Notes under the pieces: generated by a model
Seen by the model: the letters and a program-made list of their open reading frames with translations, nothing else
What the model was told of the DNA's origin: nothing
Databases searched by the model: none
Part shown: one piece after another, positions 6,526-15,420 of the stretch
Layout of the letters: every line of letters starts with the position of its first letter
How positions within the stretch are numbered: position 1 is the stretch's first letter
Origin: Haloimpatiens lingqiaonensis
GTDB taxonomy: Bacteria; Bacillota; Clostridia; Clostridiales; Clostridiaceae
Reading direction: 5' to 3'
Assembly (NCBI RefSeq): GCF_901447495.1
Contig: NZ_CABDWS010000035.1
Span: 1 to 32,195 of the forward strand
Length of the DNA stretch: 32,195 nucleotides
Translations under genes and position numbers: made by a program

Positions 6526-8091
6526 TTGGTTAAAGTCATAGTGGTAGATGATGAGTATTTAGCTAGAGAGGGTATGAAAAGAACCATTGAGTGGGAGAAA
6601 TATGGCTGTACTATAGTTGGGGAAGCGGAGGATGCATTTGGTGCAATAGAACTGGCAAAGGTTGAAAAACCGGATTTAATTATAACGGATATAAATATGC
6701 CGGAAATGAATGGATTAGAAATGGCTAAAAATATTAGAGAAATTTTGCCTAATAGCAAGTTTATCGTAATTACTGGCTATGACGATTTGAATTATGCAAT
6801 AGGTGCTGTTAAAGTTAATGCTATGGATTTTTTATTAAAGCCTATAGATGAAAAGGAATTTTTGAATGCTATAGAAAAAGCAGCTAATGAATGCGTAAAG
6901 ACGAGAGAAAGTGTATCTATAACACAAGAAAAAATGTTATTAGATATGATGAGAGGTAAGATAGGAAGTTATGAAAATATTTATGAAGAGATAAGAAGAC
7001 ACAATGTATCCTTACAAAAACTTTTGATTGTTTCTATTCAAAATGATAATTATGAGAAAATATTAGAAATGGATAATATGAAATTAATTTATGAGCAGAA
7101 TCAAATAATTAGAGAGGCAGTAAATAAATCCTTTTTGGAGGAACACTATGTTATTGAATGTCATGAGGACAAGCTAGCATTGATATTAAGTTGTAATAAT
7201 ATTAGTTGTGAAAAGGAAATTCAAAATAAGCTGAAAAATATCCAAAGCATTGTAAAATCTAGATGTAATATAACTATTAGTATGGGTGTTTCCTCTATAA
7301 TGAATTTTGAAGACATACAAAATATATATAGTCAAGGAAAAAAGGCTTTAAAAAACAGATTATACAGCGGTAAGGGCAGCATAACTTATTTTAAAGATAT
7401 GAGTAAAGAAGTTTGTGATGAAGATAAGTTAGAATGGGGTAATTTACATCAAAAGGAAAAAGAACTTGTACTAAGCATAAAAGCTTGTGATAAAAAGAGA
7501 GTTAAGGATGGATTAAAATACATTTATCATGATATATTTAAATGCAATAAGATAAGCGATGATACCATAAAACAAATAAGTATAAATTTAATTCTAAAGT
7601 CATTAGAGAGTCTTAAGGATTTTAATATTAATATGGCAGATATAGTAGGAGAAAATTTTAATGTTTACAAGAAAACTACAGAACTTAATACTCTTGAGGA
7701 ATTGTATGCATGGGTTGAGAAGCTAATATTTGAAATACTATATGCCATAAAGGAAGTTAAGGTAGAGATAGCGGAGTCAGGAATAAAAGATGCCTTAGAC
7801 TACATGACGGAGCACTATAATGAAAATATTTCTTTAAACGACGTGGCGACGAAAGTTTATTTAAGTGAAAGTTATTTAAGTAGAAAAATTAAGAAAGTAA
7901 TGGGTGTAAGTTTTGTGGAGTACTTAACAAAACTTAGGGTAAGTAAAGCCATGGAATACTTAACAGAGCCTGAGGCAAAGATAGCCGAGGTGGCATCTAA
8001 AGTAGGTTATACAGATTACAGATATTTTTCTCATGTTTTTAAAAAGTACACAGGCTATTCACCTAGTGAGTTTATGAAAGTACCCTTATAA
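6526..8091 (+). CDS. YesN-like response regulator, AraC-type DNA-binding
   Basis: 521-aa cytoplasmic transcription factor. The receiver domain (1-120) has acidic D8-D9, phospho-acceptor D55 (ITDINMP), T83 and K105 (LLKP). A long linker (about 125-410) contains a GGDEF-like remnant common in YesN proteins. The C-terminal AraC domain (about 415-521) has two helix-turn-helix units, SLNDVATKVYLSESYLSRKI and KIAEVASKVGYTDYRYFSHV. The start is TTG at 6526, chosen because GAGGAGG (6511-6517) is well spaced. It is the partner of the kinase at 4473. A terminator follows at once, and the TVP38-ynj cluster 250 bp downstream is its likely target. Confidence 0.93.
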   Translation: MVKVIVVDDEYLAREGMKRTIEWEKYGCTIVGEAEDAFGAIELAKVEKPDLIITDINMPEMNGLEMAKNIREILPNSKFIVITGYDDLNYAIGAVKVNAMDFLLKPIDEKEFLNAIEKAANECVKTRESVSITQEKMLLDMMRGKIGSYENIYEEIRRHNVSLQKLLIVSIQNDNYEKILEMDNMKLIYEQNQIIREAVNKSFLEEHYVIECHEDKLALILSCNNISCEKEIQNKLKNIQSIVKSRCNITISMGVSSIMNFEDIQNIYSQGKKALKNRLYSGKGSITYFKDMSKEVCDEDKLEWGNLHQKEKELVLSIKACDKKRVKDGLKYIYHDIFKCNKISDDTIKQISINLILKSLESLKDFNINMADIVGENFNVYKKTTELNTLEELYAWVEKLIFEILYAIKEVKVEIAESGIKDALDYMTEHYNENISLNDVATKVYLSESYLSRKIKKVMGVSFVEYLTKLRVSKAMEYLTEPEAKIAEVASKVGYTDYRYFSHVFKKYTGYSPSEFMKVPL

Positions 8092-8106
8092 GCCCAAGTG
8101 ATATGC

Positions 8107-8167
8107 TCCCTTCTAGGTAGATAAGTGAAATAATAAAAACTTGTTTACTTAGAAGGGAATATTTTTT
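8107..8167 (+). terminator. Rho-independent terminator after the two-component genes
   Basis: TCCCTTCTA (8107-8115), extended by a further GTA, pairs with TAGAAGGGA (8150-8158). The arms are separated by about 34 nt and followed by ATATTTTTT. It separates the regulator from the following operon. Confidence 0.7.
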
Positions 8168-8254
8168 ATGTCAAAAACAAATATTAGCCCAGAAGAGAAA
8201 ATAGCTGCTATGAATAGCTCCCTATATAAAAAAATAATAGAAAATAGCCCATGA
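8168..8254 (+). CDS. Possible 28-aa small protein
   Basis: ATG at 8168 follows AGAAGGGA (8151-8158) at good spacing and encodes MSKTNISPEEKIAAMNSSLY and eight more residues to TGA (8252-8254). The composition is protein-like, but the ribosome site is also the descending arm of the terminator, so it may be fortuitous. No family is recognised. Confidence 0.25.
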   Translation: MSKTNISPEEKIAAMNSSLYKKIIENSP

Positions 8255-8262
8255 ATAGATTA

Positions 8263-8323
8263 TATCTATAAAAATATTTAAATAGATAACTTATGATATA
8301 CTATTAACGGGTATAAAGTATAC
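8263..8323 (+). promoter_or_regulatory. Candidate promoter and operators of the TVP38-ynj cluster
   Basis: An extended -10, TGATATACT (8294-8302), has no good -35, which suits an activator-dependent promoter. Upstream lies an inverted repeat, TATCTAT (8263-8269) / ATAGATA (8282-8288), where an AraC-type activator could bind. Downstream, GTATA/TATAC (8311-8323) forms a second small dyad. AAGGAGGG (8328-8335) is the ribosome site of the first gene. Confidence 0.4.
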
Positions 8324-8342
8324 AGGCAAGGAGGGAAATTTT

Positions 8343-9047
8343 TTGAAAAAAGATAGAAAATCAATGGTTAAAAAACTTTCTATAGTAGCCATTGTTGTAG
8401 GAATTTATTTATTAATTCCTCCGGTGAAGAATACCGTAAACTCAATGATAGCTGTTTTGAGTAAATTTAATGTAGATGCGGCTAAGGAGTATATATTATC
8501 TTTTGGAATATGGGCACCAGTTATATCATTCCTTTTGATGATGCTGCAATCCATAGCAGCACCATTGCCAGCATTTATTATAACTTTTGCTAATGCGGGA
8601 TTGTTTGGATGGTGGCAGGGAGCTATATTATCTTGGACAAGTTCCATGGCAGGAGCAGTATTATGTTTTTATATTGCAAAATTTTTAGGAAGAGATGTAG
8701 TTGAAAAGCTAACGAGTAAATTTGCTTTAGAAAGTATTGATAATTTTTTTGAAAGATATGGTAAATTTGCAATTTTAATAGCTAGGTTGTTACCATTTAT
8801 ATCCTTTGATGTGGTAAGCTATGCAGCCGGTCTTACATCTATGGGATTTTGGTCATTCTTTTGGGCTACAGGAATTGGGCAACTACCAGCAACTATAGTA
8901 TATTCTTATGTTGGAGGTATGCTAGTTGGAGGAACAAAAAAATTAGTATTTGGACTTCTTATCTTATTTGCATTAACAATACTTATATACTTAATTAAGA
9001 GAATTTGGAGTGAAAAAAATAATAAAGAAGCATTAAATAAAAATTAA
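8343..9047 (+). CDS. TVP38/TMEM64 (DedA-superfamily) membrane protein, YdjX/YdjZ-like
   Basis: 234-aa inner-membrane protein of the SNARE-associated/VTT family. Hydrophobic segments lie at about 12-28, 52-85, 92-115, 140-165, 170-192 and 200-220. The family signature runs through SMAGAVLCFYIAKFLGRDVV, and ARLLPFISFDVVSYAAGLT gives the re-entrant region with conserved R and P. Relatives are linked to lipid scrambling or transport and to ion or metal effects. The TTG start at 8343 is supported by AAGGAGGG 7 bases upstream. It is the first gene of the cluster, with 17 bp to the Fe-S protein. A second TVP38 gene follows at 10259, the same sandwich as E. coli ydjX-ydjY-ydjZ. Confidence 0.9.
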   Translation: MKKDRKSMVKKLSIVAIVVGIYLLIPPVKNTVNSMIAVLSKFNVDAAKEYILSFGIWAPVISFLLMMLQSIAAPLPAFIITFANAGLFGWWQGAILSWTSSMAGAVLCFYIAKFLGRDVVEKLTSKFALESIDNFFERYGKFAILIARLLPFISFDVVSYAAGLTSMGFWSFFWATGIGQLPATIVYSYVGGMLVGGTKKLVFGLLILFALTILIYLIKRIWSEKNNKEALNKN

Positions 9048-9064
9048 ATTAAAGGAATGAATTT

Positions 9065-10231
9065 ATGAAGAAAAATAATATATCACAAAAGTTGTATATA
9101 CCAAAGGAATTGCAAGAAATTATAAAAGAATATGGTGAAAAGTGTGTAGATTGCAAGCAGTGTATGATTAAATGTCCCATGCTAAATGACTTTTGTAATT
9201 CTCCTAAAAAATTATTGCAGGAACTTGCAGAGGGAGATTTTGATGCGATACTTCCATACTCTTGTGCTTTATGTGATTGGTGTAGTGAGGTTTGCCCTAA
9301 AGGAATAGATTTTAAGAAAATTTTCTATTCCATGAGAAAAGATGTAGCCAAAAATCATACGGAAACTTTAAAAAAAGTGAGATATGGAGTGGTTAAATAT
9401 CATCAAAAGAACAGTTTTTCAAAAATATTTACAGCTAATCATCAGCCTTTAAGTAAAAGAGATGACGGAAAGGTAAAAAAAGTTTTTTTACCTGGATGTA
9501 GTTTGGCGTCTTATAGCCCTATGTTAGTTATGAAAACTTATGAGTATTTAAGGAATAATTTTAATGATATGGGCATTATCTTAAAGTGCTGTGGAAAGCC
9601 TACTTATGATATGGGAGATGTAAGGAGTTTTGAAAATTATTTTAATTCATTGGAACAGGATATAGAGGCAATGGGAGCTACAGAGGTGATAGTGGCTTGT
9701 GAAAACTGCTATAAGACTTTAAGCGAAAATTATAAGAGGGGAAAAGTTAAATCTCTATGGAGCGTTATGGCAGAAAAGGGCGTTCCAGAGAAAGTAAAGG
9801 GGAGCTATAGTAATTTGAATTATACTTTTTCATTGCATGACCCTTGCTCTATAAGAGATGAAAAGGAAATACATGAATCTGTTAGATTCATATTAAATGA
9901 AATAGGAATTAAAAATAAGGAATTTAAATTTTCAAAGGATAAAACTTCCTGTTGTGGTTTTGGTGGTATGATTGGGGTAACTAATAGTGATATTTCAAAG
10001 GCACAAATGAAAAAAAGAGCTTCAGAGGCAGAGGGAGATTATATTGTATCCTATTGTCAATCTTGTGTGGAAGCAATGAATGTGGCGGGAAAAGAATCTG
10101 TACATATTTTAGATTTGATTTTTAATGAGCAAGTAATAGAAGAGAATATCTTTAAGCAAAAGGATATAAAAACTATAAATAAATGGATTAACAGATATAA
10201 GTTAAAAAAAATTATAGCATCTATGAAATAA
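9065..10231 (+). CDS. Fe-S oxidoreductase-like protein with two 4Fe-4S sites and two CCG domains
   Basis: 388-aa cytoplasmic redox protein. Two ferredoxin-type clusters are ligated by C27-C30-C33-C37 and C67-C70-C73-C77. Two cysteine-rich CCG domains of the heterodisulfide reductase B / GlpC type follow: FLPGCS...KCCGKP with ACENC, then HDPCS...SCCGFGG with YCQSC. The C-terminus is basic. It lies between two TVP38 membrane genes, the position of YdjY in E. coli. As I remember it, YdjY is shorter, so this version seems to carry the catalytic-type CCG domains as well. It may pass electrons to or from a membrane partner; substrate and partner are unknown. The ribosome site AAAGGA is adequate. 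Confidence 0.85.
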   Translation: MKKNNISQKLYIPKELQEIIKEYGEKCVDCKQCMIKCPMLNDFCNSPKKLLQELAEGDFDAILPYSCALCDWCSEVCPKGIDFKKIFYSMRKDVAKNHTETLKKVRYGVVKYHQKNSFSKIFTANHQPLSKRDDGKVKKVFLPGCSLASYSPMLVMKTYEYLRNNFNDMGIILKCCGKPTYDMGDVRSFENYFNSLEQDIEAMGATEVIVACENCYKTLSENYKRGKVKSLWSVMAEKGVPEKVKGSYSNLNYTFSLHDPCSIRDEKEIHESVRFILNEIGIKNKEFKFSKDKTSCCGFGGMIGVTNSDISKAQMKKRASEAEGDYIVSYCQSCVEAMNVAGKESVHILDLIFNEQVIEENIFKQKDIKTINKWINRYKLKKIIASMK

Positions 10232-10258
10232 GTATAATAAATTTAAAAGGGTGATTTT

Positions 10259-10933
10259 ATGAGTAAAAAGTCTATTAAGTTTTTAAAGTATATTTGTAGT
10301 TTTGCAATATTGGCAATAGCTATATACTTTTTGAACAAATGGAATGTATTTAAGAATTTTTCTCCCAAGGAATTGAAGGAGTATTTAGGTAATTATGGGA
10401 TTTGGGCTTCAGTAGTGTACATAATAATGTTTACTTTAGTTCCGCTGACTTTATTTCCTGATTCTGTTTTGGCCATAGGTGGGGGACTTGCTTTTGGACT
10501 TATAAAAGGAAGTATTTATACACTTATAGGGGCGGTATTGGGTGGAACGTTATCTTTTTATATAGCAAGATTTTTGGGAAGGGATTTTGTAAAGAAATTA
10601 ACTAGTCATAAATTAGCTCATTTTGAGAAGTCTCTAGAAAAAAATGGATTTGTAGTTGTATTACTTCTTAGAATGATACCACTATTCCCTTTTGATATTG
10701 TAAGTTATAGCGCAGGATGTTCAAATATAAGATATAAGGATTTTATATTTGCTACACTTATAGGAACCATACCAGGTATAGTGGTTTATACAAATTTGGG
10801 AGATAAATCTGCTAATATAGGTTCAAAATCTTTTTATGTGTCTATTTGCCTTTTAATTTTATTATTTTTGGCATCATTTTTATTAAAGAAAAAATTCTCT
10901 TTTAAAAATTTAAAAGAGATTAGAGAAGAATGA
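10259..10933 (+). CDS. Second TVP38/TMEM64 (DedA-superfamily) membrane protein, YdjZ-like
   Basis: 224-aa membrane protein paralogous to the product at 8343. The N-terminal TM is at about 8-24. The core signature is GAVLGGTLSFYIARFLGRDF (about 97-116), followed by LRMIPLFPFDIVSYSAGCS with the conserved Arg-Pro. A C-terminal TM (about 192-210) and a lysine-rich tail end the protein. The ribosome site AAGGGTGA is well placed 27 bp after the Fe-S gene, so the three are probably co-transcribed. Divergence from the first copy suggests the two proteins form a heteromer or do different jobs; this is inference. Confidence 0.9.
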   Translation: MSKKSIKFLKYICSFAILAIAIYFLNKWNVFKNFSPKELKEYLGNYGIWASVVYIIMFTLVPLTLFPDSVLAIGGGLAFGLIKGSIYTLIGAVLGGTLSFYIARFLGRDFVKKLTSHKLAHFEKSLEKNGFVVVLLLRMIPLFPFDIVSYSAGCSNIRYKDFIFATLIGTIPGIVVYTNLGDKSANIGSKSFYVSICLLILLFLASFLLKKKFSFKNLKEIREE

Positions 10934-11020
10934 TAAATTAAATACTTAGTTTTTAAAATATTGAACATTTATTGAATGAAGCTATTTTTATTGTAATTAC
11001 ATTTGAAAGGAGCAATTCAT

Positions 11021-12268
11021 ATGAAAAAAATATTCAAAAAGATGCTTATATTAATAATGGTAGGAATTTTATCGGTATACTTAGTTGCTTGTGGTAAAGA
11101 AAGTAAAAAGGAAAATTCAAATTTAGGAAAAAACAATTGGGAAACTATTTTAAAAAATAGCAAGGAAAAGAAAGTTAACATATATATGTGGGGCGGAAGT
11201 GAAGAAGTAAATAAATATATGGATTCTTTTATAGCACCAAAGGTTAAAGAAAAATATAATATAGACTTAAAAAGAGTTCCAATTAAAGATGCTAAAGATA
11301 TGATAAATAAACTTTTGACAGAAAAACAAGTTAATAAAAAAGAAGGAACTATAGATGTATGTTGGATTAATGGTGAAAACTTTAAATTAGCTAAAGATAA
11401 TTCTCTTTTATGGGGAAGTTTTGTAGACAAACTACCTAATTACAATAAATACATAGATAAATCTGCTAAAGATATGACAAAGGATTTTGGTGAAGATACC
11501 AATGGATTAGAGGCACCTTGGGGGAAGGCTCAATTTGTTTTAGTATATGATAGTGATAAGGTAAAAAATCCGCCAAAATCTATGGAGGAACTTAAGGATT
11601 GGGTCAAGAAAAATCCAGGAAAATTTACTTATCCAGCACCACCAGATTTTACAGGCAGTGCTTTTGTACGTCAGTGTTTACTAGGACTTGTTGATGATTA
11701 TAGTAAATTTCCAAGTAATGTAGATGAGAAAAAATTTAGTGAGGATGCTAAACCACTTTGGAATTATTTAAAGGAAATTAAGCCTAATTTATGGAGAGAG
11801 GGTAAAACTTATCCAGAAAGTTCTGGAAAATTAGATGAGTTATATGCTAAGGGTGAAGTTTGGATGACCATGTCATATAACCCAGTTCATGCATCTAATA
11901 AAGTTAGAAAAGGTACTTTCCCTAAGAGTACAAAAACCTACGTTTTGGATAAAGGAACTCTTTCTAATACACATTATTTAGCTATACCATTTAATGCACC
12001 TAATAAGGAAGCAGCTATGGTGGTAATTGATTTCATGCTTTCTCCAGAAGCTCAATTTGAAAAAGTTGATCCTAAAGTTTGGGGAGATGGAACAGTTTTA
12101 AGTTCAGAGAAACTTTCAAAGGAACAAAAGGAAAAATTGAAATCTATGATAAATGGAGAAGGAACTATTTCACAAGAAGAGTTAGAAAAACACAGAGTGC
12201 CTGAAATTCCATCATCTTATGTGGAAATAATAGAAAAGGGCTGGATGGATAATGTGGCAAAGGATTAA
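11021..12268 (+). CDS. YnjB-type ABC transporter substrate-binding lipoprotein
   Basis: 415-aa lipoprotein that would capture the solute outside the membrane. The signal peptide ends in the lipobox LVAC with C24 as lipidated residue. The mature part shows segments I associate with the E. coli YnjB family: WGGSEEVNKYMD, WINGENF, APWGKAQF, TYPAPPDFTGSAF, LWREGKTYPES and NPVHA. A TTG at 11003 is in frame, but ATG 11021 is preferred because AAAGGAG (11006-11012) sits 8 bases upstream. Its end overlaps the first permease by 17 bp, implying coupled translation. YnjB substrates have not been established to my knowledge, and fold alone does not give the ligand. Confidence 0.9.
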   Translation: MKKIFKKMLILIMVGILSVYLVACGKESKKENSNLGKNNWETILKNSKEKKVNIYMWGGSEEVNKYMDSFIAPKVKEKYNIDLKRVPIKDAKDMINKLLTEKQVNKKEGTIDVCWINGENFKLAKDNSLLWGSFVDKLPNYNKYIDKSAKDMTKDFGEDTNGLEAPWGKAQFVLVYDSDKVKNPPKSMEELKDWVKKNPGKFTYPAPPDFTGSAFVRQCLLGLVDDYSKFPSNVDEKKFSEDAKPLWNYLKEIKPNLWREGKTYPESSGKLDELYAKGEVWMTMSYNPVHASNKVRKGTFPKSTKTYVLDKGTLSNTHYLAIPFNAPNKEAAMVVIDFMLSPEAQFEKVDPKVWGDGTVLSSEKLSKEQKEKLKSMINGEGTISQEELEKHRVPEIPSSYVEIIEKGWMDNVAKD

Positions 12269-13130
12269 ACCTTATATATTTGTTTTGCCAGCTTTTTTAG
12301 TGGCTTCCACCTTAATTTTAGGAGGATTAATAGAAGGGGTACTTGGAAGTTTAGGAGTTTCATATTTACAGGACAGTGAAGCTATTTCTTTTAGGTTTTA
12401 TAGGGAACTGCTACATTCAAAGGATTTTTGGAAAAGTTCCTTTCTAACCCTGAAAATATCCATAATAAGTACTGTCATAGCTGCCATATTAGGATTAATA
12501 ATCATTTTTATTTTATTTCTTATGAGAATTAAGAAAAAAAATCATGCTACTGGACTATGGAGAATTTTTCAAATACCTATGTTGTTCTCTTATCTAATAG
12601 GTGCTTATGCTATATTTTTATTGTTGTCCCAAAGTGGATGGATTTCTAGTATATGTTATAGATTGGGAATAATAAAATCTATGAATGCATTTCCTATACT
12701 GGTTAATGATGAGAGATCCATAGGAATCATAACAGCATATGTATGGAAAACAACACCTTTTATGGTGCTTATGTTGTATCCTGTACTTTTAAAAGTAGAA
12801 AACAATTGGTGGTATGTGGCCAGTACATTGGGGGCTAATAGATTTAATTTTTTTAAAGAAGTAGTTTTGCCAATGCTTAAATCTCCACTTACTTCAGCTG
12901 CGTTTATAGTATTTTCTTTTAGTTTTTCTGCTTTTGAAGTGCCATATTTATTGGGGGTTTCTTATCCAAAGGCTTTAGGAGTATATTCTTATGAGATGTA
13001 TGTTAATGGCAATTTTTCTAATAGGCCATTGGCATTAGCTACTAATATAATAATATTTTTATTTATAATATTTATAGCTATTTTGTATTATTTTTTAAGG
13101 AATAAGGAAGAAAATAATTTTAAAATGTAA
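12252..13130 (+). CDS. ABC transporter permease 1 (corresponds to the N-terminal half of YnjC)
   Basis: 292-aa inner-membrane permease with six predicted segments at about 8-30, 62-90, 105-127, 155-180, 205-232 and 262-285. The ATPase-contact EAA-like loop is STLGANRFNFFKEVVLPMLK (about 190-210). Its start overlaps the binding-protein gene by 17 bp. E. coli YnjC is a single fused double permease of about 510 residues; here the two halves are separate genes totalling 556 residues. It should pair with the permease at 13144. Confidence 0.88.
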   Translation: MWQRIKPYIFVLPAFLVASTLILGGLIEGVLGSLGVSYLQDSEAISFRFYRELLHSKDFWKSSFLTLKISIISTVIAAILGLIIIFILFLMRIKKKNHATGLWRIFQIPMLFSYLIGAYAIFLLLSQSGWISSICYRLGIIKSMNAFPILVNDERSIGIITAYVWKTTPFMVLMLYPVLLKVENNWWYVASTLGANRFNFFKEVVLPMLKSPLTSAAFIVFSFSFSAFEVPYLLGVSYPKALGVYSYEMYVNGNFSNRPLALATNIIIFLFIIFIAILYYFLRNKEENNFKM

Positions 13131-13143
13131 GGAATAAGTTAGT

Positions 13144-13938
13144 ATGAATAAAAAAGTACAAGTTTTTTTTCTATATTTTTTTCTATTATTTTTTATATTA
13201 ATAGGAGTAATACCTATAATTTTGCTTTTTATTTTGAGCTTTTCTTCTCAGTGGAAATGGCCAGATTTATTGCCAACGATATTTAGTATTAGAGCTTGGA
13301 AATATATATTATTTGAGTCTAAAGGAACTGTAGAAGCTATAAAAAATAGTCTCTTAATAGCTGTAATGGTTAATATTATTAATTTAGTTATTGCTATACC
13401 GGCGGCAGATGCTTTAGCTAGGTACAAATTTAAGGGTAAAGGTTTTTTAGAGTTATTTTTTATGATTCCTATAGTAATTTCTCCACTTACCATACTGGTG
13501 GGAATGCATAAAAGTTTTATTAAATTTGGACTTACTGAGAGTATTTTAGGAATAGTACTAGCACACGTTATTCCAACTTTACCTTATATGATTAGAGCAG
13601 TAGAGACAAGCTATAAAAACTTAGGATTTAAATGGGAAGAAGCTGCAAAGGTATTAGGAGCTGGCACATTAAAAAAGTTTTTTTATGTTACTCTCCCTTT
13701 TATATTGCCAGGAATTGTGGCGGGTTCAAGCTTAACTATACTTATATCATTAAATCAATATATAAGTACTATGTTTATAGGCGGGGGACAAATAAGTACT
13801 GTCAGTATAGTTATGTTTCCTTTTATAAGTGGAGGAGAACAAAGCATTGGAGCTGCCTATTCTATACTTTTTGCACTAGTGTCTTTGATATGTTTATGGA
13901 TTATGGATTCATTTATAAAAAGATACTATAAACAATAA
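13144..13938 (+). CDS. ABC transporter permease 2 (corresponds to the C-terminal half of YnjC)
   Basis: 264-aa permease with membrane segments at about 8-28, 62-84, 95-118, 135-150, 185-210 and 232-252. A textbook EAA loop, WEEAAKVLGAGTLKKFFYVT with LP following (about 163-185), is present. It lies 13 bp after permease 1 and completes a heterodimeric channel. A 170-bp gap to the ATPase follows and contains a candidate internal promoter, TTGGAT (14033-14038) and CATAAT (14057-14062). Confidence 0.9.
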   Translation: MNKKVQVFFLYFFLLFFILIGVIPIILLFILSFSSQWKWPDLLPTIFSIRAWKYILFESKGTVEAIKNSLLIAVMVNIINLVIAIPAADALARYKFKGKGFLELFFMIPIVISPLTILVGMHKSFIKFGLTESILGIVLAHVIPTLPYMIRAVETSYKNLGFKWEEAAKVLGAGTLKKFFYVTLPFILPGIVAGSSLTILISLNQYISTMFIGGGQISTVSIVMFPFISGGEQSIGAAYSILFALVSLICLWIMDSFIKRYYKQ

Positions 13939-14108
13939 ACCGTAAGTAAATATTATGTTAAATATGGAAACATAAATAAAGTGTCACCAAGCTTTAATGT
14001 ATAAGTTAAAGTATCTATGTTACTTTTTAAGTTTGGATTTTTAACTTTAGGAGAATCATAATACAATTAAACTATATTAAAATTTAAATAACTTAGAAGG
14101 GTTTTAGT

Positions 14109-15278
14109 ATGAATAAAGTTCAATTGATAAACGTAGAGAAAAATTATAATTCACATGAAAAATTAAAGATTAAAGAAAAGGGATTTAATTTACATATTCC
14201 TAATTTGATCATAGAAGAAGGAGAATTTTTTGGATTATTAGGTCCATCTGGGTGTGGAAAAAGTACTCTTTTAAAGTTGGTAGCGGGACTATTGGAGATG
14301 GATAAAGGAAATATATACATAGAAAATAGAGATATTTCAATGGTAACTACAGAAAAGCGAAATATAGGAATGGTTTTTCAAGAACCTTTGCTTTTCCCAC
14401 ATATGACATTAAAAGATAACGTGGCTTTTGGATTAAAAATGAGAAAGGTTAAAGGTACGGAAAGAGAAGAGGAAGTTAGTAAAATTTTAAGTATTGTAGG
14501 TTTAAAGGGATTAGAAAAAAGATATCCTAATGAATTAAGTGGGGGACAACAGCAAAGGGGAGCTATAGCAAGAGCCTTAGTATGCAAGCCCAATATACTG
14601 CTAATGGATGAACCATTTAGTGCATTAGATCCAAAGTTAAGAGAAGAGATGAGAGGTTTTATAAAGGAACTGCAGAAAAAATATAATATAACTATAATTT
14701 TTGTAACTCATGATAAAGAAGAAGCCTTTTCTTTATTCCACAGGATGGCAATTATGGAAGAGGGTAAAATAGTACAAATAGGATCTCCAAAGGAATTATA
14801 TGAGAAGCCTAAAAATATGTTTGTTAGCAGATTTTTAGGAATTAAAAATATTTTTACTGGTAATATAAAAGAAGATTATTTTTATGGTGAAGGCTTTAAG
14901 TTATATATTGGCATGAAATATAGAAATAATTTACGCAAAAATTTATGTAATACAGCATTAAAATTTGAAAAAACAGGAGAAACTGAGGAGGCATCTTTAA
15001 ACAAATATTTAGCTATAAAGCCAGAAGGATGTAAAGTAATTAAGGAGTTAAAAGAAGGTTTCTCTAATAGTAAGAGTTATAATGATAATTTTAGTTATAT
15101 TCATGGAGAAGTTAAGAATACCACTTTTATACAAGGATTTTGGCATTTAGAAGTAAATATATCCTTAAAGTGTAGTTTATATGTAATCCAAATTAATGAA
15201 GAAAATATGGATTTTTCTCCAGGAGATAGGGTTATTGTGAAATGTAATTTAGATAAAATAGATTTTATAGGAGAATAA
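14109..15278 (+). CDS. ABC transporter ATP-binding protein (YnjD/PotA-like)
   Basis: 389-aa ATPase that powers the importer encoded upstream. Walker A is GPSGCGKST (45-53), Q-loop VFQEPLLFPH, signature LSGGQQQR (143-150), Walker B D167-E168 and H-loop H201. The C-terminal 150 residues form a TOBE-like regulatory extension, longer than in a minimal E. coli YnjD-type subunit. The motif positions are the same as in the orphan ATPase at 135, so both belong to the same subfamily. The ribosome site is AGAAGGG before the ATG. The 170-bp upstream gap may carry its own promoter. Confidence 0.9.
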   Translation: MNKVQLINVEKNYNSHEKLKIKEKGFNLHIPNLIIEEGEFFGLLGPSGCGKSTLLKLVAGLLEMDKGNIYIENRDISMVTTEKRNIGMVFQEPLLFPHMTLKDNVAFGLKMRKVKGTEREEEVSKILSIVGLKGLEKRYPNELSGGQQQRGAIARALVCKPNILLMDEPFSALDPKLREEMRGFIKELQKKYNITIIFVTHDKEEAFSLFHRMAIMEEGKIVQIGSPKELYEKPKNMFVSRFLGIKNIFTGNIKEDYFYGEGFKLYIGMKYRNNLRKNLCNTALKFEKTGETEEASLNKYLAIKPEGCKVIKELKEGFSNSKSYNDNFSYIHGEVKNTTFIQGFWHLEVNISLKCSLYVIQINEENMDFSPGDRVIVKCNLDKIDFIGE

Positions 15279-15420
15279 ATCGTGCATATTATTTAATAAA
15301 ACAAATGAATTTACAAGATTGTATGCGGAATAGAATCTATATGAAAGAGAGAATATGAAAGAAAGGAGTATTTAGTAAGAATTTTATAACCTTAGATTTA
15401 CGTCTTACTAGAGATAAATT

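Noticed and set aside
13632-13931. 99-aa plus-strand frame inside permease 2
   Set aside because: It overlaps the permease gene in another frame, is not hydrophobic in a permease-like way, and has no ribosome site.
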